Positions 1-10,272 of a stretch of 64,000 nucleotides of DNA are shown here, in pieces; position 1 is the first letter of the stretch; each line of letters starts with the position of its first letter. The position numbers were made by a program, and so were the translations under genes. This DNA comes from Afifella sp. IM 167. GTDB taxonomy: Bacteria; Pseudomonadota; Alphaproteobacteria; Rhizobiales; Afifellaceae. Location: assembly GCF_020144925.1 (NCBI RefSeq), contig NZ_NSLC01000002.1:62001-126000 (forward strand), given 5' to 3'. The notes under the pieces were generated by a model that saw nothing but the letters and a program-made list of their open reading frames with translations, had not been told where the DNA came from and did no database searches.

Positions 1-731
1 AGGGCCTCCAGCCGTTCCGTCACCCGGCCCTTCAGGCGCGGATGGTAAAGGCCGACATCGGGATAGTTGATCGGCGCCTTCGCCTTCAGATGGGCGCGGA
101 GATGGCTGCGCGGGCCGCTGGCGTAGCGCTCCACCAGCAGGCGGACCATGTTGACGATGTTCTCTTCCGAGCCCGCCAGCCAGTACTGCATGGTCAGGAA
201 ATAGGCGCGCAGGTCCTGCGCCGTGCCGGGCACGAAGCGCAAGAGCTGCGGCAGGCGCCGCAGCATGGCCATCTGCTTGGCGCCCGAGGAGCTCATCGAC
301 TTCTTGTCGGTCTTCTTCTCGCCGCCGCGCAGCCGCTTCAGCAGCGCCATCACGCCGCGCTGCGGCCCGTCCATCGAGAAGCGGCCGAGCCGTGTCAGGC
401 GGATCACCTCGCCGGCCGACATGAAGCCGACGAGGGCGTCGCAGCTCTCGCGCCGCGCCGTCAGGGCGGGCATCACGGCTTTGATGTGATCCTCCATGAA
501 CATCATGTTCGCGAGGATGATGTCGGCTTCGGCGATATCGGCCTGGCAGCGTCCGAGCGCGGTGGCGTCGTCGCCCCATTCGGTGGCCGCGTGCAGGTTG
601 AGGACGAGGCCGGGCAATTCGCGCTTCAGCACCGGCTCGGCCCGCTCCACAGCGCTCGCAAGATGGCTGTCGAGCGTCACGATGACGACGCGGATGGGTG
701 TGGCGCTATCGGGCGAAATGGGCTTTGGCAT
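1..731 (-). CDS. bchH: Magnesium chelatase subunit H, N-terminal part (partial)
   Basis: This is the large subunit of Mg-protoporphyrin IX chelatase, which binds the porphyrin and inserts Mg2+ with BchI and BchD at the first committed step of bacteriochlorophyll synthesis. Only the first 243 residues of a protein usually near 1,200 residues are present; the rest lies left of the window. The start [20 protein letters not shown] and the later segment around [17 protein letters not shown] match the BchH/CobN N-terminal domain. The ATG at 731 lies 26 bases inside the end of bchB, so the two are translationally linked. It is the fourth gene of a leftward bchF-bchN-bchB-bchH operon. Confidence 0.93.
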   Translation of the reverse strand, partial: MPKPISPDSATPIRVVIVTLDSHLASAVERAEPVLKRELPGLVLNLHAATEWGDDATALGRCQADIAEADIILANMMFMEDHIKAVMPALTARRESCDALVGFMSAGEVIRLTRLGRFSMDGPQRGVMALLKRLRGGEKKTDKKSMSSSGAKQMAMLRRLPQLLRFVPGTAQDLRAYFLTMQYWLAGSEENIVNMVRLLVERYASGPRSHLRAHLKAKAPINYPDVGLYHPRLKGRVTERLEA

Positions 732-2325
732 CGTACAATGTCTCGATCGTGATCGTTGCAAGGCCGCGCTCTTCCGCGAATCTCTCGGTGTTGCGGCGAG
801 CCTTGCCCCGCACGAAGAACGGAATCTTCTTCAGTTCCTGTTCGGCTTCCGCCGCCCAGACGATGTCAGGTGCCACCGCGGCGCCGGCGCTCGCCGACGT
901 CTCCGGTGTCACGACGGCAGGTTCGGCCGTTTGCGTGCCCGCTTCCTTGATCTGTGTCGGGGCCTCCTGCGGTGCGGCGCCATGTCCTAGGTGCGAGGGA
1001 TGCGCCTCGTCGTGGAACTCGAAATCGCCGCGGAACATGCCGAGGAGATGCTCTTCGAGCCCCATCATCAGCGGATGCACGAAGGCGTCGAAGATGACGT
1101 TGGCGCCCTCAAAGCCCATCTGCGGGGAGTAGCGCGCCGGAAAGTCCTGCACGTGCACAGGCGCCGAGATCACCGCGCACGGCACCCTCAGCCGCTTGGC
1201 GATGTGGCGCTCCATCTGCGTGCCGAGCACGAGTTCCGGATGCAGCTCGGCGACCTTCGCCTCCACTTCCAGGTAATCGTCGGTGATCAGCGGCTCGACG
1301 CCGTATGCCTCGGCGGCGGCGCGGATGTCGCGGGCGAATTCGCGGCTGTAGGTGCCGAGCCCGACGACCTTGTAGCCGAGCTCCTTGTCGGCGATGCGCG
1401 CCGCGGCCAGCGCATGCGTGGCGTCGCCGAAGATGAAGACGCGCTTGCCGGTGAGGTAGGTGGAATCGACCGAGCGCGAATACCAGGGAAGGCGCGAGGT
1501 TGCCCCGGCTAGCACCGGCTGCGGGTCGATGCCGGCCAGCTCGGCGACTTCCTTGACGAAATCGATGGTGGCGCCGACGCCGATCGGCACCGTCTTCGTC
1601 ATCGGCTGGCGAAAAGTGCGCTCCAGCCACTTGGCCGCCGTCGCCGCGATTTCCGGATAGAGCACGACGTTGAAATCGGCCTCGCCGAGACGCGCGATAT
1701 CGGCCGCATGCGCGCCGAGCGGCGCGGTGACGGCCACATCGACGCCGAGCCGGTCGAGCAGGCGCGTGATCTCGTCGACATCGTCGCGGTGGCGGAAGCC
1801 GAGCGCCGTGGCGCCGAGGAGGTTGCAGCGCGGCCGCCGCCCGGGCTCGCGCGCCGGCCGCTCCGAGCCGGGCGCCGGGGCGTGCGGTGAGGCAAGGGCG
1901 CGCACCAGATGGTAGAAGGTCTCCGAGGCGCCCCAGTTCTCCTTGCGCTGATAGGAGGGCAGCTCCAGCGGCACCACCGGCAGCGGCAGGCCGAGCGCCT
2001 TGGCGAGCCCGCCCGGATCGTCCTGGATCAGCTCGGCCGTGCACGAGGCCCCGACCAGCATCGCCGCCGGCTTGAAGCGCTCATAGGCCTCGCGCGCCGC
2101 GGTCTTGAAGATCTCGGCCGTATCGGCGCCGAGGTCGCGTGCCTCGAAGGTCGTGTAGGTGACGGGCGGGCGCTTGTCGCGCCGCTCGATCATGGTGAAG
2201 AGCAGGTCTGCATAGGTGTCGCCCTGCGGCGCGTGCAGGACGTAGTGCACGTCCTCCATCGCCGTGGCGATGCGCATGGCGCCGACATGCGGCGGGCCTT
2301 CATAGGTCCAGACGGTGAGCTGCAT
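706..2325 (-). CDS. bchB: Light-independent protochlorophyllide reductase subunit B
   Basis: BchB forms the catalytic BchN-BchB component of dark protochlorophyllide oxidoreductase, a nitrogenase-like enzyme that reduces ring D of protochlorophyllide to chlorophyllide without light. The product has 539 residues starting [20 protein letters not shown]. Asp36, the unusual non-cysteine ligand of the [4Fe-4S] cluster in this family, is in place ([11 protein letters not shown]). The C-terminal 50 residues ([20 protein letters not shown]) match the small PCP_red domain of BchB/ChlB. The start was chosen at 2325 because the longer open frame to the right only overlaps bchN. Two bases separate it from the bchN stop. 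Confidence 0.95.
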   Translation of the reverse strand: MQLTVWTYEGPPHVGAMRIATAMEDVHYVLHAPQGDTYADLLFTMIERRDKRPPVTYTTFEARDLGADTAEIFKTAAREAYERFKPAAMLVGASCTAELIQDDPGGLAKALGLPLPVVPLELPSYQRKENWGASETFYHLVRALASPHAPAPGSERPAREPGRRPRCNLLGATALGFRHRDDVDEITRLLDRLGVDVAVTAPLGAHAADIARLGEADFNVVLYPEIAATAAKWLERTFRQPMTKTVPIGVGATIDFVKEVAELAGIDPQPVLAGATSRLPWYSRSVDSTYLTGKRVFIFGDATHALAAARIADKELGYKVVGLGTYSREFARDIRAAAEAYGVEPLITDDYLEVEAKVAELHPELVLGTQMERHIAKRLRVPCAVISAPVHVQDFPARYSPQMGFEGANVIFDAFVHPLMMGLEEHLLGMFRGDFEFHDEAHPSHLGHGAAPQEAPTQIKEAGTQTAEPAVVTPETSASAGAAVAPDIVWAAEAEQELKKIPFFVRGKARRNTERFAEERGLATITIETLYDAKAHFAR

Positions 2326-2327
2326 GG

Positions 2328-4132
<1,805 letters not shown>

Positions 4133-4167
4133 CGCGCCCGCCTCCCAAGCGGCATCTCGCAAACTGG

Positions 4168-4197
4168 ACTCTAGGACCGGCGCTCCATCACTGTCAA
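4168..4197 (-). promoter_or_regulatory. Sigma-70-type promoter of bchFNBH
   Basis: Read leftward, TTGACA (4197-4192) and TAGAGT (4173-4168) are separated by 18 bases. Transcription would begin near 4161, about 30 bases before the TTG start of bchF and just before its Shine-Dalgarno GGGAGG. The -35 box lies inside a PpsR-like box, which would let a repressor exclude RNA polymerase. Confidence 0.6.
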
Positions 4198-4225
4198 CAA
4201 CACTGGACGTAAATGCGACTTTACA
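4192..4225. promoter_or_regulatory. Two overlapping PpsR/CrtJ-like operator boxes
   Basis: Rightward 4192-4209 reads TGTCAACAACACTGGACG, and leftward 4225-4208 reads TGTAAAGTCGCATTTACG. Each is TGT-N12-ACG, one base from the known PpsR/CrtJ consensus TGT-N12-ACA. The two boxes share the ACGT at 4207-4210 and cover the bchF -35 element. Paired, closely spaced boxes are typical of PpsR-repressed photosynthesis promoters. Binding by the PpsR encoded at 5325-6779 is inferred. Confidence 0.55.
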
Positions 4226-4396
4226 TTTCTCGGGGCGCGGTCCTAAGCTGGGGCACCCTATCGTCGGCGATCGAAAAGCGCTTATAGTGCTCTCCTTCAT
4301 CCGGCGGCGACGTCGTGATCGGACTGGGTGCTGCTCCAAATGAATGGGGCGCATTCCACCCGGCAGGATGGAGCTAGAGACGGGGGAGGGTGCGCG

Positions 4397-5296
4397 ATGG
4401 TTGACCTGACGCAAGGTTCCGATGGCCGGCGCCGGCCGGACGAGGGTCGGTACTGGGACGGCACGGCAAATGAACCCGGACAACACCGCATACGCCATGT
4501 TCCCACGGGCGGCGAAGGCTGGGTCGGCCACCTCGTCACGACCATCGAGGGGGAGATCATTCCCCGCCTGATGCTGGCCCACGGCTCAGGGGCCGCCGAG
4601 CGTCCTTCCGCCCGCTCCGACAATGCGCGGCTCGATCAGGAAGAGGTGCGCGAATTCGCCAGGCTCATCATCGGGCCCGATTTTTCGCTTGCGCGCGCGT
4701 ATGTTGATATGGCGCGCGCACGCGGTCTCGGGCTAGAGACCATCTTCCTGAACCTGATGGCGCCGACTGCGAGGTTGTTGGGGGAGCTTTGGAAGGCCGA
4801 CGATTGCGATTTCACCGATGTGACGATTGGGCTGGCGCGCCTGCAGCAGCTTCTGCGCGAATTCGCGCCGGCCTTTCAGGGCGCCCTTGCCGACTGCAGC
4901 GACGGGCGTCGCGTTCTTTTGGCGCCCGCCCCGGGCGAACAGCACACCTTCGGGCTGTTCATGACGGAGGAGTTCTTCCGCCGGTCGGGCTGGCAGGTGC
5001 TGTCGGAGATGGATTGCTCGCCGGGCCGGATCGGCGAGATCGTCCGTTCCGAGTGGTTCTCGATCGTAGGCTTCTCTCTCTCGGGCGAACGCTTCCTGAG
5101 CGAATTGGCCGTGGCGATCGATCTTGTGCGACAGAATTCGAAAAACCAGTCGATCGGCATCATGGTAGGCGGTCAGCTCTTCCTGGATCAGCCCGAGCTC
5201 GTCACGCTCGTGGGCGCGGATGTCTCCGCCTCCGATGCGCGCCAGGCTGTTCTGCACGCGGAGCGGATGCTGGGCGCGGTGTCGATGCGCTGCTGA
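4397..5296 (+). CDS. ppaA: PpaA/AerR-family antirepressor with B12-binding-like domain
   Basis: The 299-residue product has a C-terminal Rossmann-like domain of the cobalamin-binding type (about residues 165-295), seen as LLAPAPGEQHTFGLF followed by FSLSGERF and MVGGQLF; His183 is the candidate axial ligand. In Rhodobacter, PpaA/AerR bind a corrinoid and modulate PpsR/CrtJ repression. The gene lies directly before ppsR, 28 bases apart, as in other purple bacteria. In-frame starts exist at 4328 and 4340, but the ATG at 4397 has a strong Shine-Dalgarno (GGGGGAGGG at 4382-4390), so it is preferred. Confidence 0.88.
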   Translation: MVDLTQGSDGRRRPDEGRYWDGTANEPGQHRIRHVPTGGEGWVGHLVTTIEGEIIPRLMLAHGSGAAERPSARSDNARLDQEEVREFARLIIGPDFSLARAYVDMARARGLGLETIFLNLMAPTARLLGELWKADDCDFTDVTIGLARLQQLLREFAPAFQGALADCSDGRRVLLAPAPGEQHTFGLFMTEEFFRRSGWQVLSEMDCSPGRIGEIVRSEWFSIVGFSLSGERFLSELAVAIDLVRQNSKNQSIGIMVGGQLFLDQPELVTLVGADVSASDARQAVLHAERMLGAVSMRC

Positions 5297-5324
5297 CGCA
5301 GCCCCTCGGGGGCTTGGAGCGGTG

Positions 5325-6779
5325 ATGGAGAGCTTGGTATCCCGTGCGCCTACCAGCGAGTTTCGGTCTCCCGGTACCTCTCTCGGAGACATTGATTCGG
5401 AGGTGGCCGCCAGACTGATCGCGACGGCGGCCGACATTGCCCTCGTCCTCGACGACAAGGGCGTCATCGAAGACATCTCCTACGCCGATCAGGATCTTTC
5501 GCTCGAAGGCCTCGGAAGCTGGCTCGGCCGCCCCTGGGTGGAGACCGTCACGGTCGAAAGCCGGCCGAAGGTGGAGGAGATGCTGCAGGAGGCGGGCGGC
5601 AAGACCCAGCCCCGCTGGCGGCAGATCAATCACCCCTCGAGCCGCGGCCTCGATCTGCCCGTCCGCTATTCCACCCTGAAGCTCGGCAAGCAGGGCAGGC
5701 TCGTCGCCATCGGGCGCGACATGCGCCCCGTCTCCAACCTGCAGCAGCGCCTCGTCGAGGCGCAGATCGCGGTGGAGAAGGAATATTCGCGTCTGCGCCA
5801 GTCGGAGACGCGCTACCGGCTGCTCTTCCACATCGCCTCCGAAGCCGTCCTCATCGTCGATGCCACGACGCAGAAGGTTGTGGAGGCCAACCCAGCCGCC
5901 AGCCAGTTGCTCGGCCAGTCGGCGGAACGTTTGGTCGGGCGCACCCTGCGCGGCATCTTCACCGATGAGGCGGAGCGGGCGCTGAATTCGCTCCTCGCCA
6001 TGGTGCGTGCCGCCGGCCATGCCAAGGATGTGCGCCTGAAGATCCCGCAGGACGAGCGGGAATTCGTCGCCTCCGCCTCGCTGTTCCGCCAGGATCATGC
6101 GTCGCATTTCCTCGTGCGCCTTTCGCCGGTCTCGGCGGGACTGGTGCCTGAGAGCGGGCCGACGGCCGAAACGGCCCTCATCCAGGTGGTGGAGAACCTG
6201 CCGGACGCGTTCCTGGTCACCGACCCCGACAGGCGCATCATCGCCGCCAATCTCGCCTTCCTCGACCTCGCGCAGATGGCGAGCGAGGAGCAGGTGCTCG
6301 GCGAGCGTCTGGAGCGCTGGCTCGGCCGCCACGGCATCGAGCTGGATGTCCTCATCGCCAATCTGCGCGAGCACGGTTCGGTCCGCCATTTCCGCACGAT
6401 CCTGCGGGGCGAATACGGATCGGTGGTGGAATCGGAGGTCGCTGCCGTTTCCGTTCTGGAGGGCGACCAGCCCTGCTTCGGCTTCGTCATCCGCGATGTG
6501 GGCGCCCGCGTTTCCAAGGCCCGGCCGCTGGCGCGCGAAATGCCGCGCTCGGTCGATCAGCTCACCGAGCTCGTCGGCCGCGTGCCGCTGCGCGATCTGG
6601 TGCGCGAGACGACGGATGTCATCGAAAGGCTCTGCATCGAGGCCGCGCTGGAACTCACCGGGGACAACCGCGCTTCGGCGGCCGAAATCCTGGGCCTGTC
6701 GCGGCAGAGCCTCTATTCGAAGCTCCGCCGCTACGGCATCATCGATTTCGCCCCTGAGGAAGATGCCTCCGAACCGTGA
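5325..6779 (+). CDS. ppsR: Transcriptional repressor PpsR (CrtJ)
   Basis: PpsR represses bch, crt and puc genes under oxygen. The 484-residue product has an N-terminal PAS-like domain (about 25-135), a Q-linker helix (about 135-165), two PAS domains (about 165-270 and 290-395), and a Fis-type helix-turn-helix at the C terminus (EILGLSRQSLYSKLRRYGI). Only two cysteines are present. Cys437 at the start of the DNA-binding region corresponds to the conserved redox cysteine (RLCIEAALELTGDNRAS). Cys384 lies in the second PAS region. No cysteine occurs in the first PAS domain, where Rhodobacter proteins have their second redox cysteine. The ATG at 5325 follows GGAG at 5316-5319. Confidence 0.93.
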   Translation: MESLVSRAPTSEFRSPGTSLGDIDSEVAARLIATAADIALVLDDKGVIEDISYADQDLSLEGLGSWLGRPWVETVTVESRPKVEEMLQEAGGKTQPRWRQINHPSSRGLDLPVRYSTLKLGKQGRLVAIGRDMRPVSNLQQRLVEAQIAVEKEYSRLRQSETRYRLLFHIASEAVLIVDATTQKVVEANPAASQLLGQSAERLVGRTLRGIFTDEAERALNSLLAMVRAAGHAKDVRLKIPQDEREFVASASLFRQDHASHFLVRLSPVSAGLVPESGPTAETALIQVVENLPDAFLVTDPDRRIIAANLAFLDLAQMASEEQVLGERLERWLGRHGIELDVLIANLREHGSVRHFRTILRGEYGSVVESEVAAVSVLEGDQPCFGFVIRDVGARVSKARPLAREMPRSVDQLTELVGRVPLRDLVRETTDVIERLCIEAALELTGDNRASAAEILGLSRQSLYSKLRRYGIIDFAPEEDASEP

Positions 6780-6785
6780 GCGGCT

Positions 6786-7814
6786 TCAGGCCGCCTTTGG
6801 TTCGGCCTTGTCCCGGGATTCTGCCAGGAACGCCTCATAGGCCGCGAAAAACGGCTCGGGCGCCTGGAACGGGATCAGCGCACCGGTCTTGAACGGCTTT
6901 ACCGTCCAGTTCTTGCGCGCCCGCGCCCAGTCGGCCTCGGTGAAATCGGAGAAGTCGCCCCGCGTGCCGTGGGCGAGCAGGACGGGCATCGCCAGCCTCT
7001 CATAGACCGCCCGGATGTCGCCGCTGAAGAGCTTTCCCGAAACGAAGGCGTAAGGGGCGTGGCGGGCGCCGGGCTGATGCGTGGTCAGATAGTCGTATTC
7101 CAGCATGCTCTCGTCGATCTCCTTGTCCCCGAATGTCTTCTTCAGGAAGAATCGGATCGACGGGCGGCTCGTCAGGCCCTTGTAGAGGCTCTTGCTCCAC
7201 AGCGGGAAGGTGAGGGTGCTGTAGAGGAAAGGCACCTCGCGGCTCGATCCGGGCAGCCCGTGCCGCTTGCTGGCGCCGCTTTCAAAGCCCGTGGGCGTCA
7301 CGAAGGCGAGGCTGCGGAACCGCTGCGGTCTCTCGTTCGCCGCGCGGGCGAGAAATTCCGAGCTGAGCGAGAGGGCAAGCGCGTCGACCGGCTCCTCGCT
7401 GCCGGTATCGGCTGCGATCACGTCGAGCATGTCGTGGATCGCATCGACGTAGAGGCGGACATTGTAGTCGCGGTCCGATCTGTCGGAAAAGCCGAAGCCC
7501 GGAAGGTCGACCGCATAGACGCGGTAGTTCTCGCGCTCCTTCTGGAAAATCGGCCGCACTTCGTAGGCCGAGCCCGCGGCGTTGATCGAATGGATCAGAA
7601 GCAGGGGGCGGCCTTGGCCCGCCACGTAGAAGGAGAGGGGGCCCGCGCGCCCCTCCGTTTCGAAGCGCTCCGCGGCCAGGGAATCGGGAAGCGTGGCGCT
7701 GGTTCTGCCCGGACGGACATGCGGGGCGGTGACTGCCGCCGTGGACGGCGCTGCCGGCGTCGCGCCATCGGCCCTTTGGCCGGCCGCGGTCGCCGCGTTC
7801 GCTGTGGCGTTCAT
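6786..7814 (-). CDS. Alpha/beta-hydrolase-fold protein inside the photosynthesis cluster
   Basis: This 342-residue protein has the alpha/beta-hydrolase fold: strand plus oxyanion turn RPLLLIHSINAAGSAYEV (69-86), VYAVDLPGFGFSDRS (99-113), and a nucleophile elbow at 147-152. The elbow reads ALSLSS instead of the usual GxSxGG, with Ser149 at the nucleophile position. Near the C terminus, where a catalytic His is expected, it reads KTGALIPFQAPEPF with no His. Activity as a normal hydrolase is therefore doubtful. It has a 30-40 residue Ala/Thr/Pro-rich N-terminal extension without a clear signal peptide. The ATG at 7814 follows AGGAGAGG. It converges on ppsR and diverges from bchG. It is not typical BchO. 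Its function is unknown. Confidence 0.8.
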   Translation of the reverse strand: MNATANAATAAGQRADGATPAAPSTAAVTAPHVRPGRTSATLPDSLAAERFETEGRAGPLSFYVAGQGRPLLLIHSINAAGSAYEVRPIFQKERENYRVYAVDLPGFGFSDRSDRDYNVRLYVDAIHDMLDVIAADTGSEEPVDALALSLSSEFLARAANERPQRFRSLAFVTPTGFESGASKRHGLPGSSREVPFLYSTLTFPLWSKSLYKGLTSRPSIRFFLKKTFGDKEIDESMLEYDYLTTHQPGARHAPYAFVSGKLFSGDIRAVYERLAMPVLLAHGTRGDFSDFTEADWARARKNWTVKPFKTGALIPFQAPEPFFAAYEAFLAESRDKAEPKAA

Positions 7815-7943
7815 GGGATAACCTCTCCTGAAATAGGCGCCGTTGTGCAGCGCCATACTGCGCACACCAAACGCCTTGCAAACATCGGGGGTTCCGCGAC
7901 GTTTTGCCTGCTTCAGGTAGTCACTGGCTGCGACTGTAGCGAC

Positions 7944-7961
7944 TGTAAAGTTGAGTTGACG
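7944..7961 (+). promoter_or_regulatory. PpsR-like box before bchG
   Basis: The sequence TGTAAAGTTGAGTTGACG has the form TGT-N12-ACG, the same variant as the two boxes at the bchF promoter. Its right end provides TTGACG (7956-7961), a possible -35 for bchG with TATCGT at 7979-7984 (17-base spacer). It lies in the 177-bp region shared by bchG and the divergent hydrolase-fold gene, so it could control both. The short repeat CGACTGTA/CGACTGTA precedes and overlaps its left end. Confidence 0.5.
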
Positions 7962-7991
7962 CTCTGGGAGGACATCCATATCGTCCGGCCC

Positions 7992-8900
7992 ATGTCCCGC
8001 TCGGCCTCGATAGCGCAAACCTCCGCCAGCCGGCCGGCGCCGTCGGCCGTCCTCGAATTGCTGAAGCCGATCACCTGGTTCGCGCCCATGTGGGCGCTCG
8101 GCTGCGGGGTTGTCTCGTCCGGCGTGCCGCTGTCGGAACGCTGGCCGACGCTGATCGGCGGCATCATCCTTGCCGGCCCGCTCATCACCGCGACCAGCCA
8201 GGCCTGCAACGACTGGTACGACCGGCATGTCGACGCCATCAACGAGCCCGACCGGCCGATCCCGTCGGGCCGCGTGCCGGGCCGCTGGGGCCTTTATATC
8301 GCGCTTCTGTGGACCGGGCTGTCGCTGCTTCTGGCCGCTCTCCTGGGCCCATGGGTCTTCGGTGCCGCCCTGCTCGGTCTTGTTCTCGCCTGGGCCTATT
8401 CCATGCCTCCCTTCCGGCTGAAGAAGAACGGCTGGTGGGGCAATACGGCGGTCGCCGCCTGCTATGAGGGTCTGCCCTGGTTCACCGGCGCCGCCGTCAT
8501 GGTGGGGGGCCTGCCGGACTGGCGCACCGTGGTTCTGGCGGTTCTCTATTCGGCCGGCGCCCACGGCATCATGACGCTCAACGATTTCAAGGCGGTGGAG
8601 GGCGACATTGAGATGGGCGTTCGCTCCCTGCCGGTGCAGCTCGGCGTCGATCGTGCCGCGCGCTTCGCCTGCTGGGTGATGGCGGTGCCGCAGATCGTCG
8701 TCGTTGCGCTGCTGCTCCTCTGGGGTACGCCTATTCACGCCGCCATTGTCGCCGTCCTGCTTCTCGTCCAGTTCTTCCTGATGGCGCGCCTCCTAAAGGC
8801 CCCGCGCGAGCGGGCCGCCTGGTACAACGCCACCGGCACGACGCTCTACGTCTTCGGCATGCTCGCCGCAGCCTTCGCGCTGCGCGCGCTGGGGACCTGA
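7992..8900 (+). CDS. bchG: Bacteriochlorophyll synthase
   Basis: BchG esterifies bacteriochlorophyllide a with geranylgeranyl or phytyl diphosphate in the cytoplasmic membrane, the last assembly step before side-chain reduction. The 302-residue product is a UbiA-family prenyltransferase with about eight or nine membrane segments. It has the first Asp-rich motif at 73-81 (NDWYDRHVD), followed by NEPDRPIPSGR, and the second motif LNDFKAVEGDIEMG. ATG 7992 gives the usual length; GGGAGG (7966-7971) is farther upstream than ideal. The next gene starts 2 bases after the stop, and orf428 and bchP follow as one unit. Confidence 0.95.
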   Translation: MSRSASIAQTSASRPAPSAVLELLKPITWFAPMWALGCGVVSSGVPLSERWPTLIGGIILAGPLITATSQACNDWYDRHVDAINEPDRPIPSGRVPGRWGLYIALLWTGLSLLLAALLGPWVFGAALLGLVLAWAYSMPPFRLKKNGWWGNTAVAACYEGLPWFTGAAVMVGGLPDWRTVVLAVLYSAGAHGIMTLNDFKAVEGDIEMGVRSLPVQLGVDRAARFACWVMAVPQIVVVALLLLWGTPIHAAIVAVLLLVQFFLMARLLKAPRERAAWYNATGTTLYVFGMLAAAFALRALGT

Positions 8901-8901
8901 G

Positions 8902-10269
8902 ATGGCCGCCGCCGGGCTCGGCTGGATTTCCATTGCGCGCCTTGGTCTGATCCAGGCCGCGCTCGGCGCCATCGTCGTCCTCACCACCTCGACCCTCAAT
9001 CGCGTCATGGTGGTGGAGCTGTCGATGCCCGCCATGCTGCCGGGCGCGCTGGTCGGCATTCACTACGCCGTGCAGATGCTGCGCCCGCGCTGGGGCTACG
9101 GCTCCGACATGACGGCGCGCCGCACGCCCTGGATCGTCGGCGGCATGGCGGTACTGTGCCTCGGCGGCACGCTCGCGGCGATGGCGACGGCGCTGATGTC
9201 GACCAACGTCACGGCCGGCGTTGCGCTCGCCATCCTCGCCTTCTTCCTCATCGGCGTCGGCGTCGGCGCGGCCGGCACCTCGCTCCTGGCGCTTCTGGCC
9301 GCCAAGGTCGACGGCGGCAGACGCGCCGCCGCCGCCACGCTCGTCTGGGGCATGATGATCGTCGGCTTCGTCATCACCGCCGCCACGGCCGGCCATTTCC
9401 TTGATCCCTTCTCGCCGGCGCGCCTCGTCAAGGTGGCCGGCGGCGTTTCCGTCGCCGCCTTCCTCGTCACCGTCGTGGCGATCTTCGGCATCGAAAGGCG
9501 CGTCGCCTCGCCGGACGATGCGCACCCGGCCGGCCGCGACGGCGGCGAGGCCAAGCCCACCTTCCGCGAGGCGCTGAAGGAGGTCTGGGGCGAGACGACG
9601 GCCCGCCGCTTCACCATCTTCATCTTCGTCTCCATGCTCGCCTACAGCGCCCAGGATCTCGTCCTGGAGCCCTTCGCGGGCACCGTCTTCGGCATGACGC
9701 CGGGCGAATCGACCAGCCTTGCCGCCGTCCAGCACAGCGGCGTCCTCATCGGCATGCTCGCCGTCGGGCTTCTCGGCAGCAATCTTCTCTTCCGCCGCAT
9801 CGGCACGATGCGCTCCTGGACCATCGGCGGCTGCTTTGCCTCCGCTTTGGCGCTCTTCGGCCTCGTCCTGGCCGGCTATGTCGGCCCCGGCTGGCCGATC
9901 CGCGCCTCGGTCTTTGCCCTGGGTGCGGCCAACGGCGCCTTTGCGGTTGCCGCGATCGCCTCGATGATGGGCCTTGCCGGCGCCGGAAAGGCGCGGCGCG
10001 AGGGCGTGCGCATGGGGCTCTGGGGAGCCGCCCAGGGCGTCGCCTTCGGCCTCGGGGGCTTCCTCGGCACGGTCGCCATCGACCTGACGCGGACGATCTT
10101 TTCCTCGCCGGTCCCTGCCTACACGATGGTCTTCGCCGTCGAGGGGCTGGTGTTTCTGGTATCCGCCTGGCTGGCGTACCGGGTGGATCGGGGAGGGCGC
10201 GAGACTTCCGCCCCCGTCGATCTGACCGCCGTCGGCAAGGAATCGCTGGTCGGACTAGGGGGGCAATGA
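8902..10269 (+). CDS. PucC-family (BCD) MFS carrier, Orf428/Bch2 type
   Basis: This 455-residue polytopic protein has about 12 hydrophobic segments and belongs to the bacteriochlorophyll-delivery branch of the major facilitator superfamily (PucC, LhaA, Orf428). Diagnostic text includes STLNRVMVVELSMPAMLPG near the N terminus and HYAVQMLRPRWGYGSD. Family members help assemble light-harvesting complexes, probably by handling bacteriochlorophyll. Its place between bchG and bchP is the usual position of Orf428, so that member is the best match rather than PucC or LhaA. It lies 1 base after the bchG stop and 3 bases before bchP. Confidence 0.88.
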   Translation: MAAAGLGWISIARLGLIQAALGAIVVLTTSTLNRVMVVELSMPAMLPGALVGIHYAVQMLRPRWGYGSDMTARRTPWIVGGMAVLCLGGTLAAMATALMSTNVTAGVALAILAFFLIGVGVGAAGTSLLALLAAKVDGGRRAAAATLVWGMMIVGFVITAATAGHFLDPFSPARLVKVAGGVSVAAFLVTVVAIFGIERRVASPDDAHPAGRDGGEAKPTFREALKEVWGETTARRFTIFIFVSMLAYSAQDLVLEPFAGTVFGMTPGESTSLAAVQHSGVLIGMLAVGLLGSNLLFRRIGTMRSWTIGGCFASALALFGLVLAGYVGPGWPIRASVFALGAANGAFAVAAIASMMGLAGAGKARREGVRMGLWGAAQGVAFGLGGFLGTVAIDLTRTIFSSPVPAYTMVFAVEGLVFLVSAWLAYRVDRGGRETSAPVDLTAVGKESLVGLGGQ

Positions 10270-10272
10270 GCC

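Noticed and set aside
42-752. Rightward open frames across the bchH/bchB junction
   Set aside because: They mirror bchH on the other strand, have no ribosome site, and show no known motif. bchH motifs on the minus strand are unmistakable.
4133-4582. N-terminal extension of BchF up to 4582
   Set aside because: It would need to start upstream of the promoter and operators at 4168-4225, and the sequence is unlike any BchF.
7844-7866. Inverted repeat TGTGCAG...CTGCGCACA as another PpsR box
   Set aside because: The spacing between TGT and ACA is 17, not 12. It may be only a weak hairpin in the leader of the hydrolase-fold gene.
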